A stretch of 64,000 bases of DNA from the NCBI RefSeq assembly GCF_018622995.1, contig NZ_CP076022.1, positions 124,001 to 188,000 on the forward strand, in the 5' to 3' direction. This stretch comes from Arthrobacter jiangjiafuii. Its GTDB lineage: Bacteria; Actinomycetota; Actinomycetes; Actinomycetales; Micrococcaceae. A model generated the notes under the pieces. It had not been told where the DNA came from. It saw nothing but the letters and a program-made list of their open reading frames with translations, and did not search any database. The position numbers and the translations under genes were made by a program. Below, in pieces: positions 42,407 to 50,881 of this stretch. Positions within the stretch are counted from its first letter, which is position 1, and every line of letters begins with the position of its first letter.

Positions 42407-43234
42407 ATGAAGACGGCAATGTCCTCGGCCATGGTCGACACCGGACTCGGACCACTCAAGGTCCGCCGAACGGGAGCCGGAGAGCCGGCAATCCTCTGGC
42501 ACAGCATGTTCGTTGATTCAGAAACCTTCGCTGACGTGGTTCAGGAGTTGGGTCGGGACCGCGAACTGTTCCTAATCGACGGTCCTGGACACGGTGGCAG
42601 CCCCGGCCCGCGGAAGCTCTATTCGCTGCAGGACTGCGCAACGGCTGCCGCTGCCGTTATGGTTGCCCTCAACATTGCCGGCCCCGTCGACTGGGTGGGA
42701 AACGCGTGGGGCGGACATGTTGGCATTCTTTTTGCCGATCGTTTCCCCACCCGCTGCAGGACGCTGACCACCATCGGCACTCCGGCCTACCCCCTTCCCA
42801 AAGCGATGCGCCTGAAGACCAAATTGCTGGTCAACCTCTACCGGGCACTGGGTCCTGATCCGTTCCGCAAGACGGTGACGGAAGCGCTGGTGGGGCACAA
42901 CGCGGCGACAACCGCTCCGGATGCCGCCCGCACCGTTTCAGAGGCCTTTCAAAGAGGCGACAGGCGGGGCAAATACTGGGCCATGCGATCACTGATGCTC
43001 CGCCGGCCGGACCTGCGGCCGGTTCTTCCACGGATACAGGTACCCACCCTAATGATGTCGGGGCGCGATGATGCTATGAACGACGCCGGCGAAGCTGAAC
43101 GCGCGGCGCAGGCCATGCCGGCGGGTCAATTCCTGAGGGTGCCCGGCGGTGGGCACGTGGCGCCGCTTCTCATGGCATCCGCTCAGGTCACTGGCCTTAT
43201 CCGGGAATTCTGGTCCGCCAACCGTGAGCGGTAG
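42407..43234 (+). CDS. Alpha/beta-hydrolase-fold protein lacking the nucleophilic serine
   Basis: The 275-residue protein has the oxyanion strand 'ILWHSMFVD', 'LFLIDGPGHGGS', the nucleophile elbow WVGNAWGGHVG and a C-terminal GGGHVAP His. In the elbow, position 100 is Ala where hydrolases have Ser, so it is unlikely to be an ordinary esterase. It may be a cofactor-independent enzyme, a binding protein or an inactive homologue. AGGGAG lies 6 nt before the ATG. Control by the divergent MarR regulator is inferred. Confidence 0.8.
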   Translation: MKTAMSSAMVDTGLGPLKVRRTGAGEPAILWHSMFVDSETFADVVQELGRDRELFLIDGPGHGGSPGPRKLYSLQDCATAAAAVMVALNIAGPVDWVGNAWGGHVGILFADRFPTRCRTLTTIGTPAYPLPKAMRLKTKLLVNLYRALGPDPFRKTVTEALVGHNAATTAPDAARTVSEAFQRGDRRGKYWAMRSLMLRRPDLRPVLPRIQVPTLMMSGRDDAMNDAGEAERAAQAMPAGQFLRVPGGGHVAPLLMASAQVTGLIREFWSANRER

Positions 43235-43332
43235 CCGCGCCAGGACAACGCTCAACCATGCCCTAACCTTCGAAGACCTGCACTAGGCTGGGGAAACCCT
43301 CGGAATCCCTGGCACAAGAGAAGGCGGTTGGC

Positions 43333-44139
43333 ATGTTCGTGAGCGTAGGCCAGTTCAGTCCCACGGGCGACGTCAACGAGAACCTTGACGTGATGCGGTC
43401 GCTGGCGGCCAAAGCGAAGGCAGACGGTTCCGAGCTGGTGGTGTTCCCCGAGGAATCCATGTTCAGCGTGGGCAAGGTCGAGGGACCGCTGGCCGCGGCC
43501 GTCGACGCCGGCTGGAGTACCTTTGTCCAGCAGCTCTCGTTGCTGGCAGCGGAACTGGGCATCGCCGTCGTCGCCGGCGGCTACGAATCCAGCGGCGAGG
43601 ACCGGCCGTACAACACGCTGGTGCTGATCGAGGCCACCGGCAGGATCGCCGACACCTACCGCAAGCTGCACCTCTACGATGCGTTCAGCTACTCCGAGTC
43701 CACGCGGATCAAGCCCGGCGACGGCGGTGTGAAGGTAGTGGACCTGGGCGGCATCCGGGTGGGCCTGATGACGTGCTACGACATCCGGTTCCCTGAACTG
43801 GCGCGGGCCCTGACCGACAAGGGTGCCGACCTGCTGGCCGTACCGGCCGCCTGGTTCAAGGGCGAACACAAGATCGAGCACTGGGAAACGCTGCTCAAGG
43901 CCAGGGCCATTGAGAACACGGTGTGGGTTGCCGCCGCCGGCACCTCCAGCCGGCATACCGTGGGGCACTCGGCCATCCTCGATCCGATGGGGGTGGCACA
44001 TGCCTTCCTCGCCGACGAAGAAGAGGCAGTGGTCACCGCCGACGTGACCCGTAAACGGATTGATGACGTCCGCGAGTTCCTTCCGGTCCTCAAGAACCGG
44101 CGGTTTGCGGAAAACGAAACGATTATTTCCGCCGGCTAA
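43333..44139 (+). CDS. Carbon-nitrogen hydrolase (nitrilase superfamily)
   Basis: The 268-residue amidase-type enzyme has the full triad: Glu40 (VVFPEES), Lys111 (YRKLHLYDAF) and Cys148 (LMTCYDIRFPEL). The fold and length match branch-10/omega-amidase-like members, which hydrolyse small amides or deaminated glutathione. The exact substrate is unknown. The gene stands alone, with a terminator after it. Confidence 0.9.
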   Translation: MFVSVGQFSPTGDVNENLDVMRSLAAKAKADGSELVVFPEESMFSVGKVEGPLAAAVDAGWSTFVQQLSLLAAELGIAVVAGGYESSGEDRPYNTLVLIEATGRIADTYRKLHLYDAFSYSESTRIKPGDGGVKVVDLGGIRVGLMTCYDIRFPELARALTDKGADLLAVPAAWFKGEHKIEHWETLLKARAIENTVWVAAAGTSSRHTVGHSAILDPMGVAHAFLADEEEAVVTADVTRKRIDDVREFLPVLKNRRFAENETIISAG

Positions 44140-44216
44140 GCGGCCAGTATGACGGCCGGGAAACTACTTTCAGCATTGCGTGACTTTTTGGCATTGCCCA
44201 ACGATTACATCCTTGG

Positions 44217-44265
44217 AACGGCCGCACCGAGGCTTATCCCCCCAACGAGCCCCGGTGCGGCCGTT
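44217..44265 (+). terminator. Terminator after the carbon-nitrogen hydrolase gene
   Basis: The 13-bp stem AACGGCCGCACCG, extended by internal pairs across a 23-nt loop, ends in GTTTCGTC. Confidence 0.65.
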
Positions 44266-44304
44266 TCGTCATCTTCATATGCGTTATAGCCGGGAGGGTA
44301 AGAT

Positions 44305-44913
44305 TTGGGGCGCGCCCACCTTCCGCGAGGGAAAGACCCCATCTTGGCCAGAACCCTGACAGAGGAAATCCTCTCTGCCGCCCGTGCCGGAAAACCCGGT
44401 GCCCTGCGCGAAGTTTATGATCTGATGGCGCCCTCGATTCTGGCCTACCTGGCCGGCAAGGGGTGCGAGGATCCCGAGGCACTGATGCAGGAAGTCCTCC
44501 TCACGGTTTTCAGCAAGCTGGACACACTCACCGGCGGCCCGGCCGGGCTTCGCACCTTCGCCTTCTCGGTAGCCCACGCCAGAATGGTCGACGACGTCCG
44601 CCGAAGGGACCGTCAGCCGGCCTTTACCCAGTTCCAGCCCCACAAGGACAACCGGGTCTCGGCCTCCGCGGAGGACGCGGCACTTGGATCAGGCCCCGGG
44701 GTGGCAGCGATCCTGGAGGGTCTGACCCCCGACCAGCAAGAGGTGCTGCTGCTGCGGATCGTCGCCGACCTCTCGATCGGGGAATCAGCCCGGATCATGG
44801 ACCGCAGCGAGGGGGCAGTAAAACAGCTGCAAAGCAGGGCACTGAAAATACTCAAGAACCGGATGGAACGACAGGAGGCGCCAGGGAATGGACAACAAGT
44901 TGCCCGAGTCTGA
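44305..44913 (+). CDS. RNA polymerase sigma-70-family (ECF-like) sigma factor
   Basis: The 202-residue protein has region 2 'LREVYDLMAPSILAYLAGKGCEDPEALMQEVLLTVFSKLD' and region 4 'LTPDQQEVLLLRIVADLSIGESARIMDRSEGAVKQLQSRALKIL', with no region 1.1 or 3. Start choice is open: TTG at 44305 follows GGGAGGG by about 8 nt, and TTG at 44344 follows GAGGGA by 11 nt and gives the more typical N-terminus (MARTLTEEIL). The next gene overlaps its last 26 nt and is a probable anti-sigma factor. Confidence 0.85.
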   Translation: MGRAHLPRGKDPILARTLTEEILSAARAGKPGALREVYDLMAPSILAYLAGKGCEDPEALMQEVLLTVFSKLDTLTGGPAGLRTFAFSVAHARMVDDVRRRDRQPAFTQFQPHKDNRVSASAEDAALGSGPGVAAILEGLTPDQQEVLLLRIVADLSIGESARIMDRSEGAVKQLQSRALKILKNRMERQEAPGNGQQVARV

Positions 44914-45802
44914 AAACGAGGCGGATGACCTGGCCGTCCGGCGTCTGCTGTCCCAATCGGAGGTTGAGGAAAGCCCCGAGCTCCTGGAGGGCCTTCGCCG
45001 GCTGCGTTCCTTTCGGGCCGCACCGGCGCCGGAACCGTCCGGCCGGCTGGCCGCCTTGCTGCAGGGATCCGTCACGCCGCCGCCTAAAAGCTCCCGGGGC
45101 CGGGGGATAGTGCTGAGTTTCGCCGTCGCCGGCGCCATGGCAGCGGGAGTCTCCGGGGTCGCGGCGAGTGATGAAGTGCTCCGCACCTGCGAATCGATTA
45201 TCGACGCCTTCGACCAGGACCAGGAGGCCCCGGTCCCGGAGTCTCCGGCCGGGGAGGAGCCCTTGGCCGGAAGCCCGGGCCAGCAGCAGGATGTGCTGCC
45301 GGGCGCTGGAGCCGAGCCGGCCGGGGCTGCTGTTTCCGCTGACCCGTCTTCGGCAGAGCTGCCCGGGCCAGTGCTTCCCGAGGGCGGCGTCCCCGCCACG
45401 GCAGTCATTCCCGCCGACCCCGCGCGGATCGCTGTTTCCCCGCCGGCGACAGCCAAGACCCCTGCCGCTGCGCCGACGGGTCCTGCTGCATCACCGGGCC
45501 CCGCTGCATCACCGGGGGCCGTGGACGCCGGTACCCAGCCCGGACCTGTGATCGTCCCCGTCCCGGCACCGGTGGTGGAGCCTGTCCTTCCCAAAGAACC
45601 GCCCGCTCTGGCGCAGCCCGAGCCGCAGCCCGAAGGTCAGGTGTGGGTGCTGCCGGGGCGGGACCGCGGGGAAGAGCCGGTGCCGCACCCCTGGCCGTCT
45701 CCGCCGACGGATCTCAAGACCCAGAACCATGACGACCGGCGCGGCTCGTCCGGCGGCGTCGACGGCGAGGGCCACGCGGAGACCGGCTGGGGCACCAACT
45801 AG
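44888..45802 (+). CDS. Single-pass membrane protein, putative anti-sigma factor
   Basis: The 304 residues have a cytoplasmic N-terminus with two helical segments (about 12-45). One membrane helix follows (about 73-93, GIVLSFAVAGAMAAGVSGVAA), then a long extracytoplasmic Pro/Ala/Glu-rich tail with no fold evident. It overlaps the sigma gene by 26 nt, and GACAGGAGG precedes the ATG. No zinc-binding HxxxCxxC motif is seen, so the anti-sigma role is inferred from position and topology. Confidence 0.65.
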   Translation: MDNKLPESENEADDLAVRRLLSQSEVEESPELLEGLRRLRSFRAAPAPEPSGRLAALLQGSVTPPPKSSRGRGIVLSFAVAGAMAAGVSGVAASDEVLRTCESIIDAFDQDQEAPVPESPAGEEPLAGSPGQQQDVLPGAGAEPAGAAVSADPSSAELPGPVLPEGGVPATAVIPADPARIAVSPPATAKTPAAAPTGPAASPGPAASPGAVDAGTQPGPVIVPVPAPVVEPVLPKEPPALAQPEPQPEGQVWVLPGRDRGEEPVPHPWPSPPTDLKTQNHDDRRGSSGGVDGEGHAETGWGTN

Positions 45803-46305
45803 GCGGTCAGCTGCCGCTTGGAGGAGATGACTCCGGTATTGAACCCGGCCAGGTTCAGGCCGCCGTGGAACCGGGCGTGTTCGATCTTCACGCAACGGTC
45901 CATCACCACGTCCAGCCCGGCTGCCTCGGCGTCGCGGGCCACGCCTTCGTGCCAGGAACCCAGCTGCAGCCACAGCGTTTTCGCCCCCACGGCGACTGAC
46001 TCCTGCAGGACCGAGGGCAGGTCATCGTGCCGGCGGAACACATCCACGATGTCCGGGACCTCGGGCAGGTCCGCCAACGAGGCGTACACCGGACGGCCCA
46101 GGATCTCCTTGGCCACCGGATTCACGAAATACACCCGGTACGGCGAGGACGAGAGCAGATACGTGGCGACGAAATAGGACGCCCGTGACGGCTTGTCCGA
46201 GGCGCCGACAATGGCGATGGACTGTGCCCGGCGCAGCAGTGCCAGGCGTTCCGGGGCGCCCGGCCCCTCCCAGGTACGCGGTGTCGCAGTGGGTTCAGCG
46301 GACAT
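45799..46305 (-). CDS. CoA-binding domain protein (YccU-like)
   Basis: The 168-residue Rossmann protein has IAIVGASDKPSRASYFVATYLL at the nucleotide-binding turn, then 'VYFVNPVAKEILGRPVYASLADLPEVPDIVDVFRR' and 'LWLQLGSWHEGVARDAEAAGLDVVMDRCVKIEH'. The family binds CoA in vitro; its role is unknown. It overlaps the metY 3' end by 11 nt with GAGGAG before its ATG, so it is translationally linked to metY. A paralogue lies at 56619. Confidence 0.88.
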   Translation of the reverse strand: MSAEPTATPRTWEGPGAPERLALLRRAQSIAIVGASDKPSRASYFVATYLLSSSPYRVYFVNPVAKEILGRPVYASLADLPEVPDIVDVFRRHDDLPSVLQESVAVGAKTLWLQLGSWHEGVARDAEAAGLDVVMDRCVKIEHARFHGGLNLAGFNTGVISSKRQLTA

Positions 46306-47647
46306 GGGTGGACTCCTCAAGGACGGGGACAACAGGGGTGGCAGCCGCAACCGCGGGAACCGGGGCGGCTGCGGCGTCGAGCGCCTGGTCCAGATCCCAA
46401 AGGATGTCCTCGAGATCCTCCAGTCCCACCGAGATGCGGACCAGGTCTTCGGCGACGCCGGCAGCTGCGAGCTGTTCCGGGGAAAGCTGGCCGTGGGTGG
46501 TGGATCCGGGATGGATGACCAGGGTCCGCGAATCGCCCACGTTGGCCAGGTGCGAGGCCAGCTGCAGGGCCTCGATGAAGGTCTTGCCGGCCTCCCGGCC
46601 GCCCCGGACCCCGAAGCTGAACACCGAGCCGGGCCCCTTGGGCAGGTACTTTTTCGCCCGGTCGTAGTGCGGATGCGAGGGCAGGCCGGCGTAGCTGACC
46701 CAGGACACCCGCTCGTCGGCCTCCAGCCACTGCGCCACGGCCAGGGCGTTTTTCAGGTGTTCATCCAGCCGTTGAGGCAGGGTCTCCACACCCTGCAGCA
46801 GCGCAAACGCGGAGGTGGCACTCAGCGTCGGCCCGATATCGCGCAGCTGCTCGGACCGCAGCTTGGTGAGGAACCCGTATTCGCCGAAGTTTCCCCACCA
46901 GGAGATGTTCCCGTAGCTGGCCACGGGTTCGGTCATGGCCGGGAACTTGCCGTTGCCCCAGTTGAATCGTCCGGATTCCACCACCACCCCGCCGAGGGTG
47001 GTGCCGTGCCCGCCGAGGAACTTGGTGGCGGAATGGATGACGATGTCCGCGCCGTGCTCGAACGGGCGCACCAGGTACGGCGTGCTCAGGGTGGCGTCCA
47101 GGATCAGCGGCACACCGGCGTCGTGCGCCACCTTCGCCAGCCCGGCGATATCGGTGACCTCGCCGCTGGGATTGGCCACCACCTCGGCGTACACCGCCTT
47201 GGTGTTCTCCCGGATGGCGGCGGCATAGTCCGCCGGATCGGTGCCGGGAACAAACGTGGTGTCGATGCCGAAACGGCGCAGGGTCACGTCCAGCTGGGTC
47301 ACCGTGCCACCGTAAAGCTGGGCGGCGGCAACAATGTGGTCCCCGGCGCCGCACAGCGCAGCGAAGGTCACGAACTCCGCTGACATGCCCGACGCCGTAG
47401 CCACCGCCCCGATGCCGCCCTCGAGTGAGGCGATGCGCTCCTCGAACGCCGCCACCGTGGGGTTGCCGATCCGGGAGTAGATGTTGCCGTACTTCTGCAG
47501 CGAAAACAGGTTTGCGGCGTCGTCGGTGTCCTTGAAGACAAACGAAGTGGTCTGGTAAATGGGCACGGCCCGGGCGCCATGCGTGGCGTCGGGGGTGCCG
47601 CCGGCGTGCAGGGCACGGGTCCGGAAGCCGAATTGGCGGTCACTCAT
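46295..47647 (-). CDS. metY: O-acetylhomoserine sulfhydrylase (Cys/Met-metabolism PLP enzyme)
   Basis: The enzyme makes homocysteine from O-acetylhomoserine and sulfide, the direct route into methionine. The 450 residues match the family: 'FGFRTRALHAGGTPD', 'PIYQTTSFVFKDTDDAANLF', 'YSRIGNPTVAAFEERIASLEGG', the PLP-lysine motif IHSATKFLGGHGTTLGG and 'HPGSTTHGQLSPEQ'. GGAAGGA lies upstream of the ATG at 47647. No riboswitch is visible before it. It is followed by an overlapping CoA-binding protein gene. Confidence 0.93.
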   Translation of the reverse strand: MSDRQFGFRTRALHAGGTPDATHGARAVPIYQTTSFVFKDTDDAANLFSLQKYGNIYSRIGNPTVAAFEERIASLEGGIGAVATASGMSAEFVTFAALCGAGDHIVAAAQLYGGTVTQLDVTLRRFGIDTTFVPGTDPADYAAAIRENTKAVYAEVVANPSGEVTDIAGLAKVAHDAGVPLILDATLSTPYLVRPFEHGADIVIHSATKFLGGHGTTLGGVVVESGRFNWGNGKFPAMTEPVASYGNISWWGNFGEYGFLTKLRSEQLRDIGPTLSATSAFALLQGVETLPQRLDEHLKNALAVAQWLEADERVSWVSYAGLPSHPHYDRAKKYLPKGPGSVFSFGVRGGREAGKTFIEALQLASHLANVGDSRTLVIHPGSTTHGQLSPEQLAAAGVAEDLVRISVGLEDLEDILWDLDQALDAAAAPVPAVAAATPVVPVLEESTHVR

Positions 47648-47721
47648 GAGAGCGGTCCTTCCTGGTGGGCCGCGGTGAAGCGGCGGGACGATCGTTGCAA
47701 GTTGAGGGCGGCACCCGAACA

Positions 47722-47991
47722 ATGAAGCCCATGGACAATTACGTTGTTGTTGTCGAAACCGGCTACAAGCTGGGCGACGCCACGCACAAGATCACTGCCA
47801 CGGATCCGTTGCCGCACGTTGAGGCGAGCCGCCTGTTCCTGGAACTCATGGACGGGCTGCATGATGACCTTCTGCCGTTGAGGGCGGACTCCAGCATCCT
47901 GGAGGTCTCGCCCACGGAGTTCGTGCGCATCCACAGCCAAATGGGCGGAGTGGTGGTGCTGGATCGGGTGACACTGGCCCGCGTTCACTGA
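47722..47991 (+). CDS. Small protein of unknown function
   Basis: The 89 residues (MKPMDNYVVVVETGYKLGDATHK...) have an alternating strand/helix pattern and end 'VSPTEFVRIHSQMGGVVVLDRVTLARVH'. I do not recognise a family. It may begin at the second ATG, 47731. It is divergent from metY and its end overlaps the acs stop codon region by 7 nt. Confidence 0.55.
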   Translation: MKPMDNYVVVVETGYKLGDATHKITATDPLPHVEASRLFLELMDGLHDDLLPLRADSSILEVSPTEFVRIHSQMGGVVVLDRVTLARVH

Positions 47992-50015
47992 GGAACACCT
48001 GCCCGCCGGTTTTCACAGGCGCTGGCGATCTCAGCGATGCAGGGTTCGTTCTGCAGGCTGGTGGTGTCGCCCAGAGCCGTGCCTTCGAACAGCTGGGTCA
48101 GTAGGCGGCGCATGATTTTTCCGGACCGGGTTTTCGGGACATCGGGAACGACGACGACGGCGGCCGGCTTGGCGATCGGCCCGATCTCCCGGGCGATGTG
48201 GGCCCGGAGCTCCACGGTGACCCGCTGCGTGAAAGCCGGATCCCGGGGCCCGGACTCCGGCAGGGCCGCCGCGGCTGCGGGGGTGAGGACCACAAACGCG
48301 GTGATGGCGTGTCCGGTCTTTGGATCCGCCACCGGGCACACCCCCGCTTCGGTGACCCAGGGGTGGGACACCAGCGCGGATTCAATCTCGATGGTGGAGA
48401 GCCGGTGCCCTGACACGTTGAGCACGTCGTCGGTGCGGCCGAGGATCCAGGTGTCACCGTCGTCGTCGTATTTGGCACCGTCACCGGCCAGGAACCAGCC
48501 CTGCCTGGCGTACTGCCGCCAGTAGGAGGCCAGGTAGCGCTGCGGGTCGCCCCAGACGGTGCGGGCCATGGCCGGCCCGGTCTTATCCAGCACGATGAAA
48601 CCCTGCGTGTTAGGGGGCACCGGATTGCCGGCATCATCCACGATCCGGGTGGACACGCCGGGCAGGGGCCGGGAGGCGCAACCGGGCTTATAACCGGCGT
48701 CGGTGGGACGCGGAGACAGGATGGTGGCGCCGGTCTCGGACTGCCACCAGGTATCGATCATCGGAACCGTTCCGCGGCCCAGATGCCTGCGCAGCCAGCG
48801 CCACGCCTCCGGGTTCACTGCTTCGCCCACGGTGCCGAGCAGGCGGATGGAGGAGAGGTCAAAGCGCTCGGGCACCCCGTCCGGGAACCAGCCCATCAGC
48901 GACCGGACCAGGGTAGGGGCCGTGTAGTAGCTGGTCACCTTGTACCGCTCGATGATTTCAAAGTGCCGGGCCGGGTGCGGGGTGTTGGGGGTGCCTTCGT
49001 AGAGGACCTGGGTGGCACCGTTGGACAGCGGCCCGTAGATCTCGTAGGTGTGGGCGGTGACCCAGGCCAGATCGGCGGTGCACCAGTGGACATCGCGCTC
49101 GCGGGCGGCCGGATCCGGATTGGCGAAGAGGTATTCGTAGCTCCAGGACGTCTGGGCAAGATAACCACCCATGGTGTGCACCAGCCCCTTGGGCTTTCCG
49201 GTGGTGCCGGAGGTGTACATGATGAACAGCGGCGTTTCGGCGTCGAAGGCCTCCGGTTCGTGGACCTCGGAGGCGGTGTCCACGGTGTCGTGCCACCAGA
49301 CGTCGCGGCCCTCGGTCCACGCAATGTCCGAGCCGGTGCGGCGGACCACCAGCACATGCTCAATGGCGTTGGTTCCCGCGACGGCGGCATCGGCGTTGGC
49401 CTTGACCGGGACGGCGGCACCGCGGCGGAACTGCCCGTCCGTGGTCACCAGCAGCTTCGCTCCGGTGTCCTCGACCCGGAACTTCAGTGCGGCCGCGGAG
49501 AAGCCGCCGAACACGAGCGAGTGCACGGCGCCGATCCGGGCGCAGGCGAGGGTAATGACGATGGTTTCCACGATCACCGGCAGGTAGATGACCACCCGGT
49601 CGCCGGCGCCGATGCCCAGTGCGAGCAGGGCATTCGCGGCACGCGAGACCTCGCGCTGCAGGTCCTCGTAGGTCACGGTGCGGCGGTCGCCGGGCTCGCC
49701 CTCGAAGTGCAGGGCCACCCTGGCGCCGCGGCCGGCGGCCACGTGCCGGTCCACGCAGTTCACGGCGACGTTCAGGGTGCCGCCGGCGAACCACTCGATG
49801 GCGGGGACGCTGTAGTCGGCGTCTGCTTCCGGAACCTCCGGGCCGCTGAGCCGCTGCGGCGGGGTGAAGGTGTGCGCGGTGTGCCAGGGCTGTTCCCACT
49901 GCAGGCGCGCGGCCGCTGTTTCCCAGAACGCGATCCGTTCTGCCTCTCCGTCTGCGCTCCCGTCCCAGTTGGCAGCAGGGGTGTCCGCGTGTTCAAGGCT
50001 GGTGCTCAGGCCCAT
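47985..50015 (-). CDS. acs: Acetyl-CoA synthetase (AMP-forming)
   Basis: The enzyme activates acetate (or a close analogue) to acyl-CoA with ATP. The 676 residues include the adenylation loop IMYTSGTTGKPKGLVH, IDTWWQSETGATILSP with the Trp typical of acetate-specific pockets, 'GRTDDVLNVSGHRLSTIEIESAL' and PKTRSGKIMRRLL with the regulatory acetylatable Lys. The ATG at 50015 overlaps the ABC permease stop by 10 nt, so the gene is the last of a transporter operon that begins with a SAM riboswitch. It may use a transported carboxylate, but that is a guess. Confidence 0.93.
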   Translation of the reverse strand: MGLSTSLEHADTPAANWDGSADGEAERIAFWETAAARLQWEQPWHTAHTFTPPQRLSGPEVPEADADYSVPAIEWFAGGTLNVAVNCVDRHVAAGRGARVALHFEGEPGDRRTVTYEDLQREVSRAANALLALGIGAGDRVVIYLPVIVETIVITLACARIGAVHSLVFGGFSAAALKFRVEDTGAKLLVTTDGQFRRGAAVPVKANADAAVAGTNAIEHVLVVRRTGSDIAWTEGRDVWWHDTVDTASEVHEPEAFDAETPLFIMYTSGTTGKPKGLVHTMGGYLAQTSWSYEYLFANPDPAARERDVHWCTADLAWVTAHTYEIYGPLSNGATQVLYEGTPNTPHPARHFEIIERYKVTSYYTAPTLVRSLMGWFPDGVPERFDLSSIRLLGTVGEAVNPEAWRWLRRHLGRGTVPMIDTWWQSETGATILSPRPTDAGYKPGCASRPLPGVSTRIVDDAGNPVPPNTQGFIVLDKTGPAMARTVWGDPQRYLASYWRQYARQGWFLAGDGAKYDDDGDTWILGRTDDVLNVSGHRLSTIEIESALVSHPWVTEAGVCPVADPKTGHAITAFVVLTPAAAAALPESGPRDPAFTQRVTVELRAHIAREIGPIAKPAAVVVVPDVPKTRSGKIMRRLLTQLFEGTALGDTTSLQNEPCIAEIASACENRRAGVPQ

Positions 50016-50881
50016 TTGTTCACCGCCCATTTTTCGGCCAGGCCCAGGACGGCGTCGGTGGTTTTGCCGATGACGGCCAGCAGGACGATCGCCAGCAGCA
50101 GCCGGTCGGTGCGCCCGTTGTTCTGCGAGTCGATCAGCAGGAAGCCCAGCCCCATGGAGGAGGCGATGAGTTCGGCGGCAACCAGGAACAGCCAGGCCTG
50201 TGCCAGTGCCAGCCGCAGCCCGGAGAACACCGCCGGAACAACGGCCGGCAGCTGGACGGTGCGCAGCAGGCTGAGGCCGTTGAGCCCGAAGGCGCGGGCC
50301 GCTTCCACCAGGTTCCGGTCCACGTGGCGCAGGGCCAGGGACACGGTGGTGAACACGGGGAAGAACGCGCCGATGGCGATCAGCGTGATCTTGGAGTCCT
50401 CGCCGATTTTCAGCCACAGGATCAGCAGCGGCACCCAGGCCAGCGATGGCACGGCGCGCAGCGCGCCGACCACCGGGCCCAGCAGGATCTCGGCCAGCCG
50501 GGACAGTCCCAGCAGGGCGCCGAGGGCCAGGCCGAGCAGTGCGCCGATGGCGAACCCGATGAGGACCCGCTGGGTGGAGATGGCGATATGCAGGCCCAGC
50601 TGGCCGCGGTCGATGAGGTCAAGGGCGGCGGTGTAGACGGCCGCAGGCGACGGCAGCTGGACCGCTGTGAAGACGCCGGCGGCGGTGCTGAGCTGCCAGG
50701 CGGCCAGGAGCAGCGCCGGAACCACCAGACCCAGGACCAGCCGGATCCAGCGGCGGGAGAGCGGACCGGTTGCCGCGGCGTCCGGAACGGGTCCGGCGGG
50801 TGCGGCGGCCGCCGTCGTTCCGGCCGTGACTGCGGCTGCGGAGGCGCCCTCGGTCGAAGAGTAGTTGTCGGTGGAAGGCAT
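50006..50881 (-). CDS. ABC transporter permease, sulfonate/taurine type (SsuC/TauC-like)
   Basis: The 291-residue protein has six membrane helices after a Ser/Ala-rich N-terminus. The EAA loop reads 'LVEAARAFGLNGLSLLRTVQLPAVVPAVFSGLRLALAQAWLFLVAAELIAS', as in SsuC/TauC/NrtB permeases. It shares TGATG with the lipoprotein gene upstream and overlaps acs downstream. It probably imports sulfonates or related organosulfur compounds; the SAM riboswitch supports sulfur. Confidence 0.88.
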   Translation of the reverse strand: MPSTDNYSSTEGASAAAVTAGTTAAAAPAGPVPDAAATGPLSRRWIRLVLGLVVPALLLAAWQLSTAAGVFTAVQLPSPAAVYTAALDLIDRGQLGLHIAISTQRVLIGFAIGALLGLALGALLGLSRLAEILLGPVVGALRAVPSLAWVPLLILWLKIGEDSKITLIAIGAFFPVFTTVSLALRHVDRNLVEAARAFGLNGLSLLRTVQLPAVVPAVFSGLRLALAQAWLFLVAAELIASSMGLGFLLIDSQNNGRTDRLLLAIVLLAVIGKTTDAVLGLAEKWAVNKWA

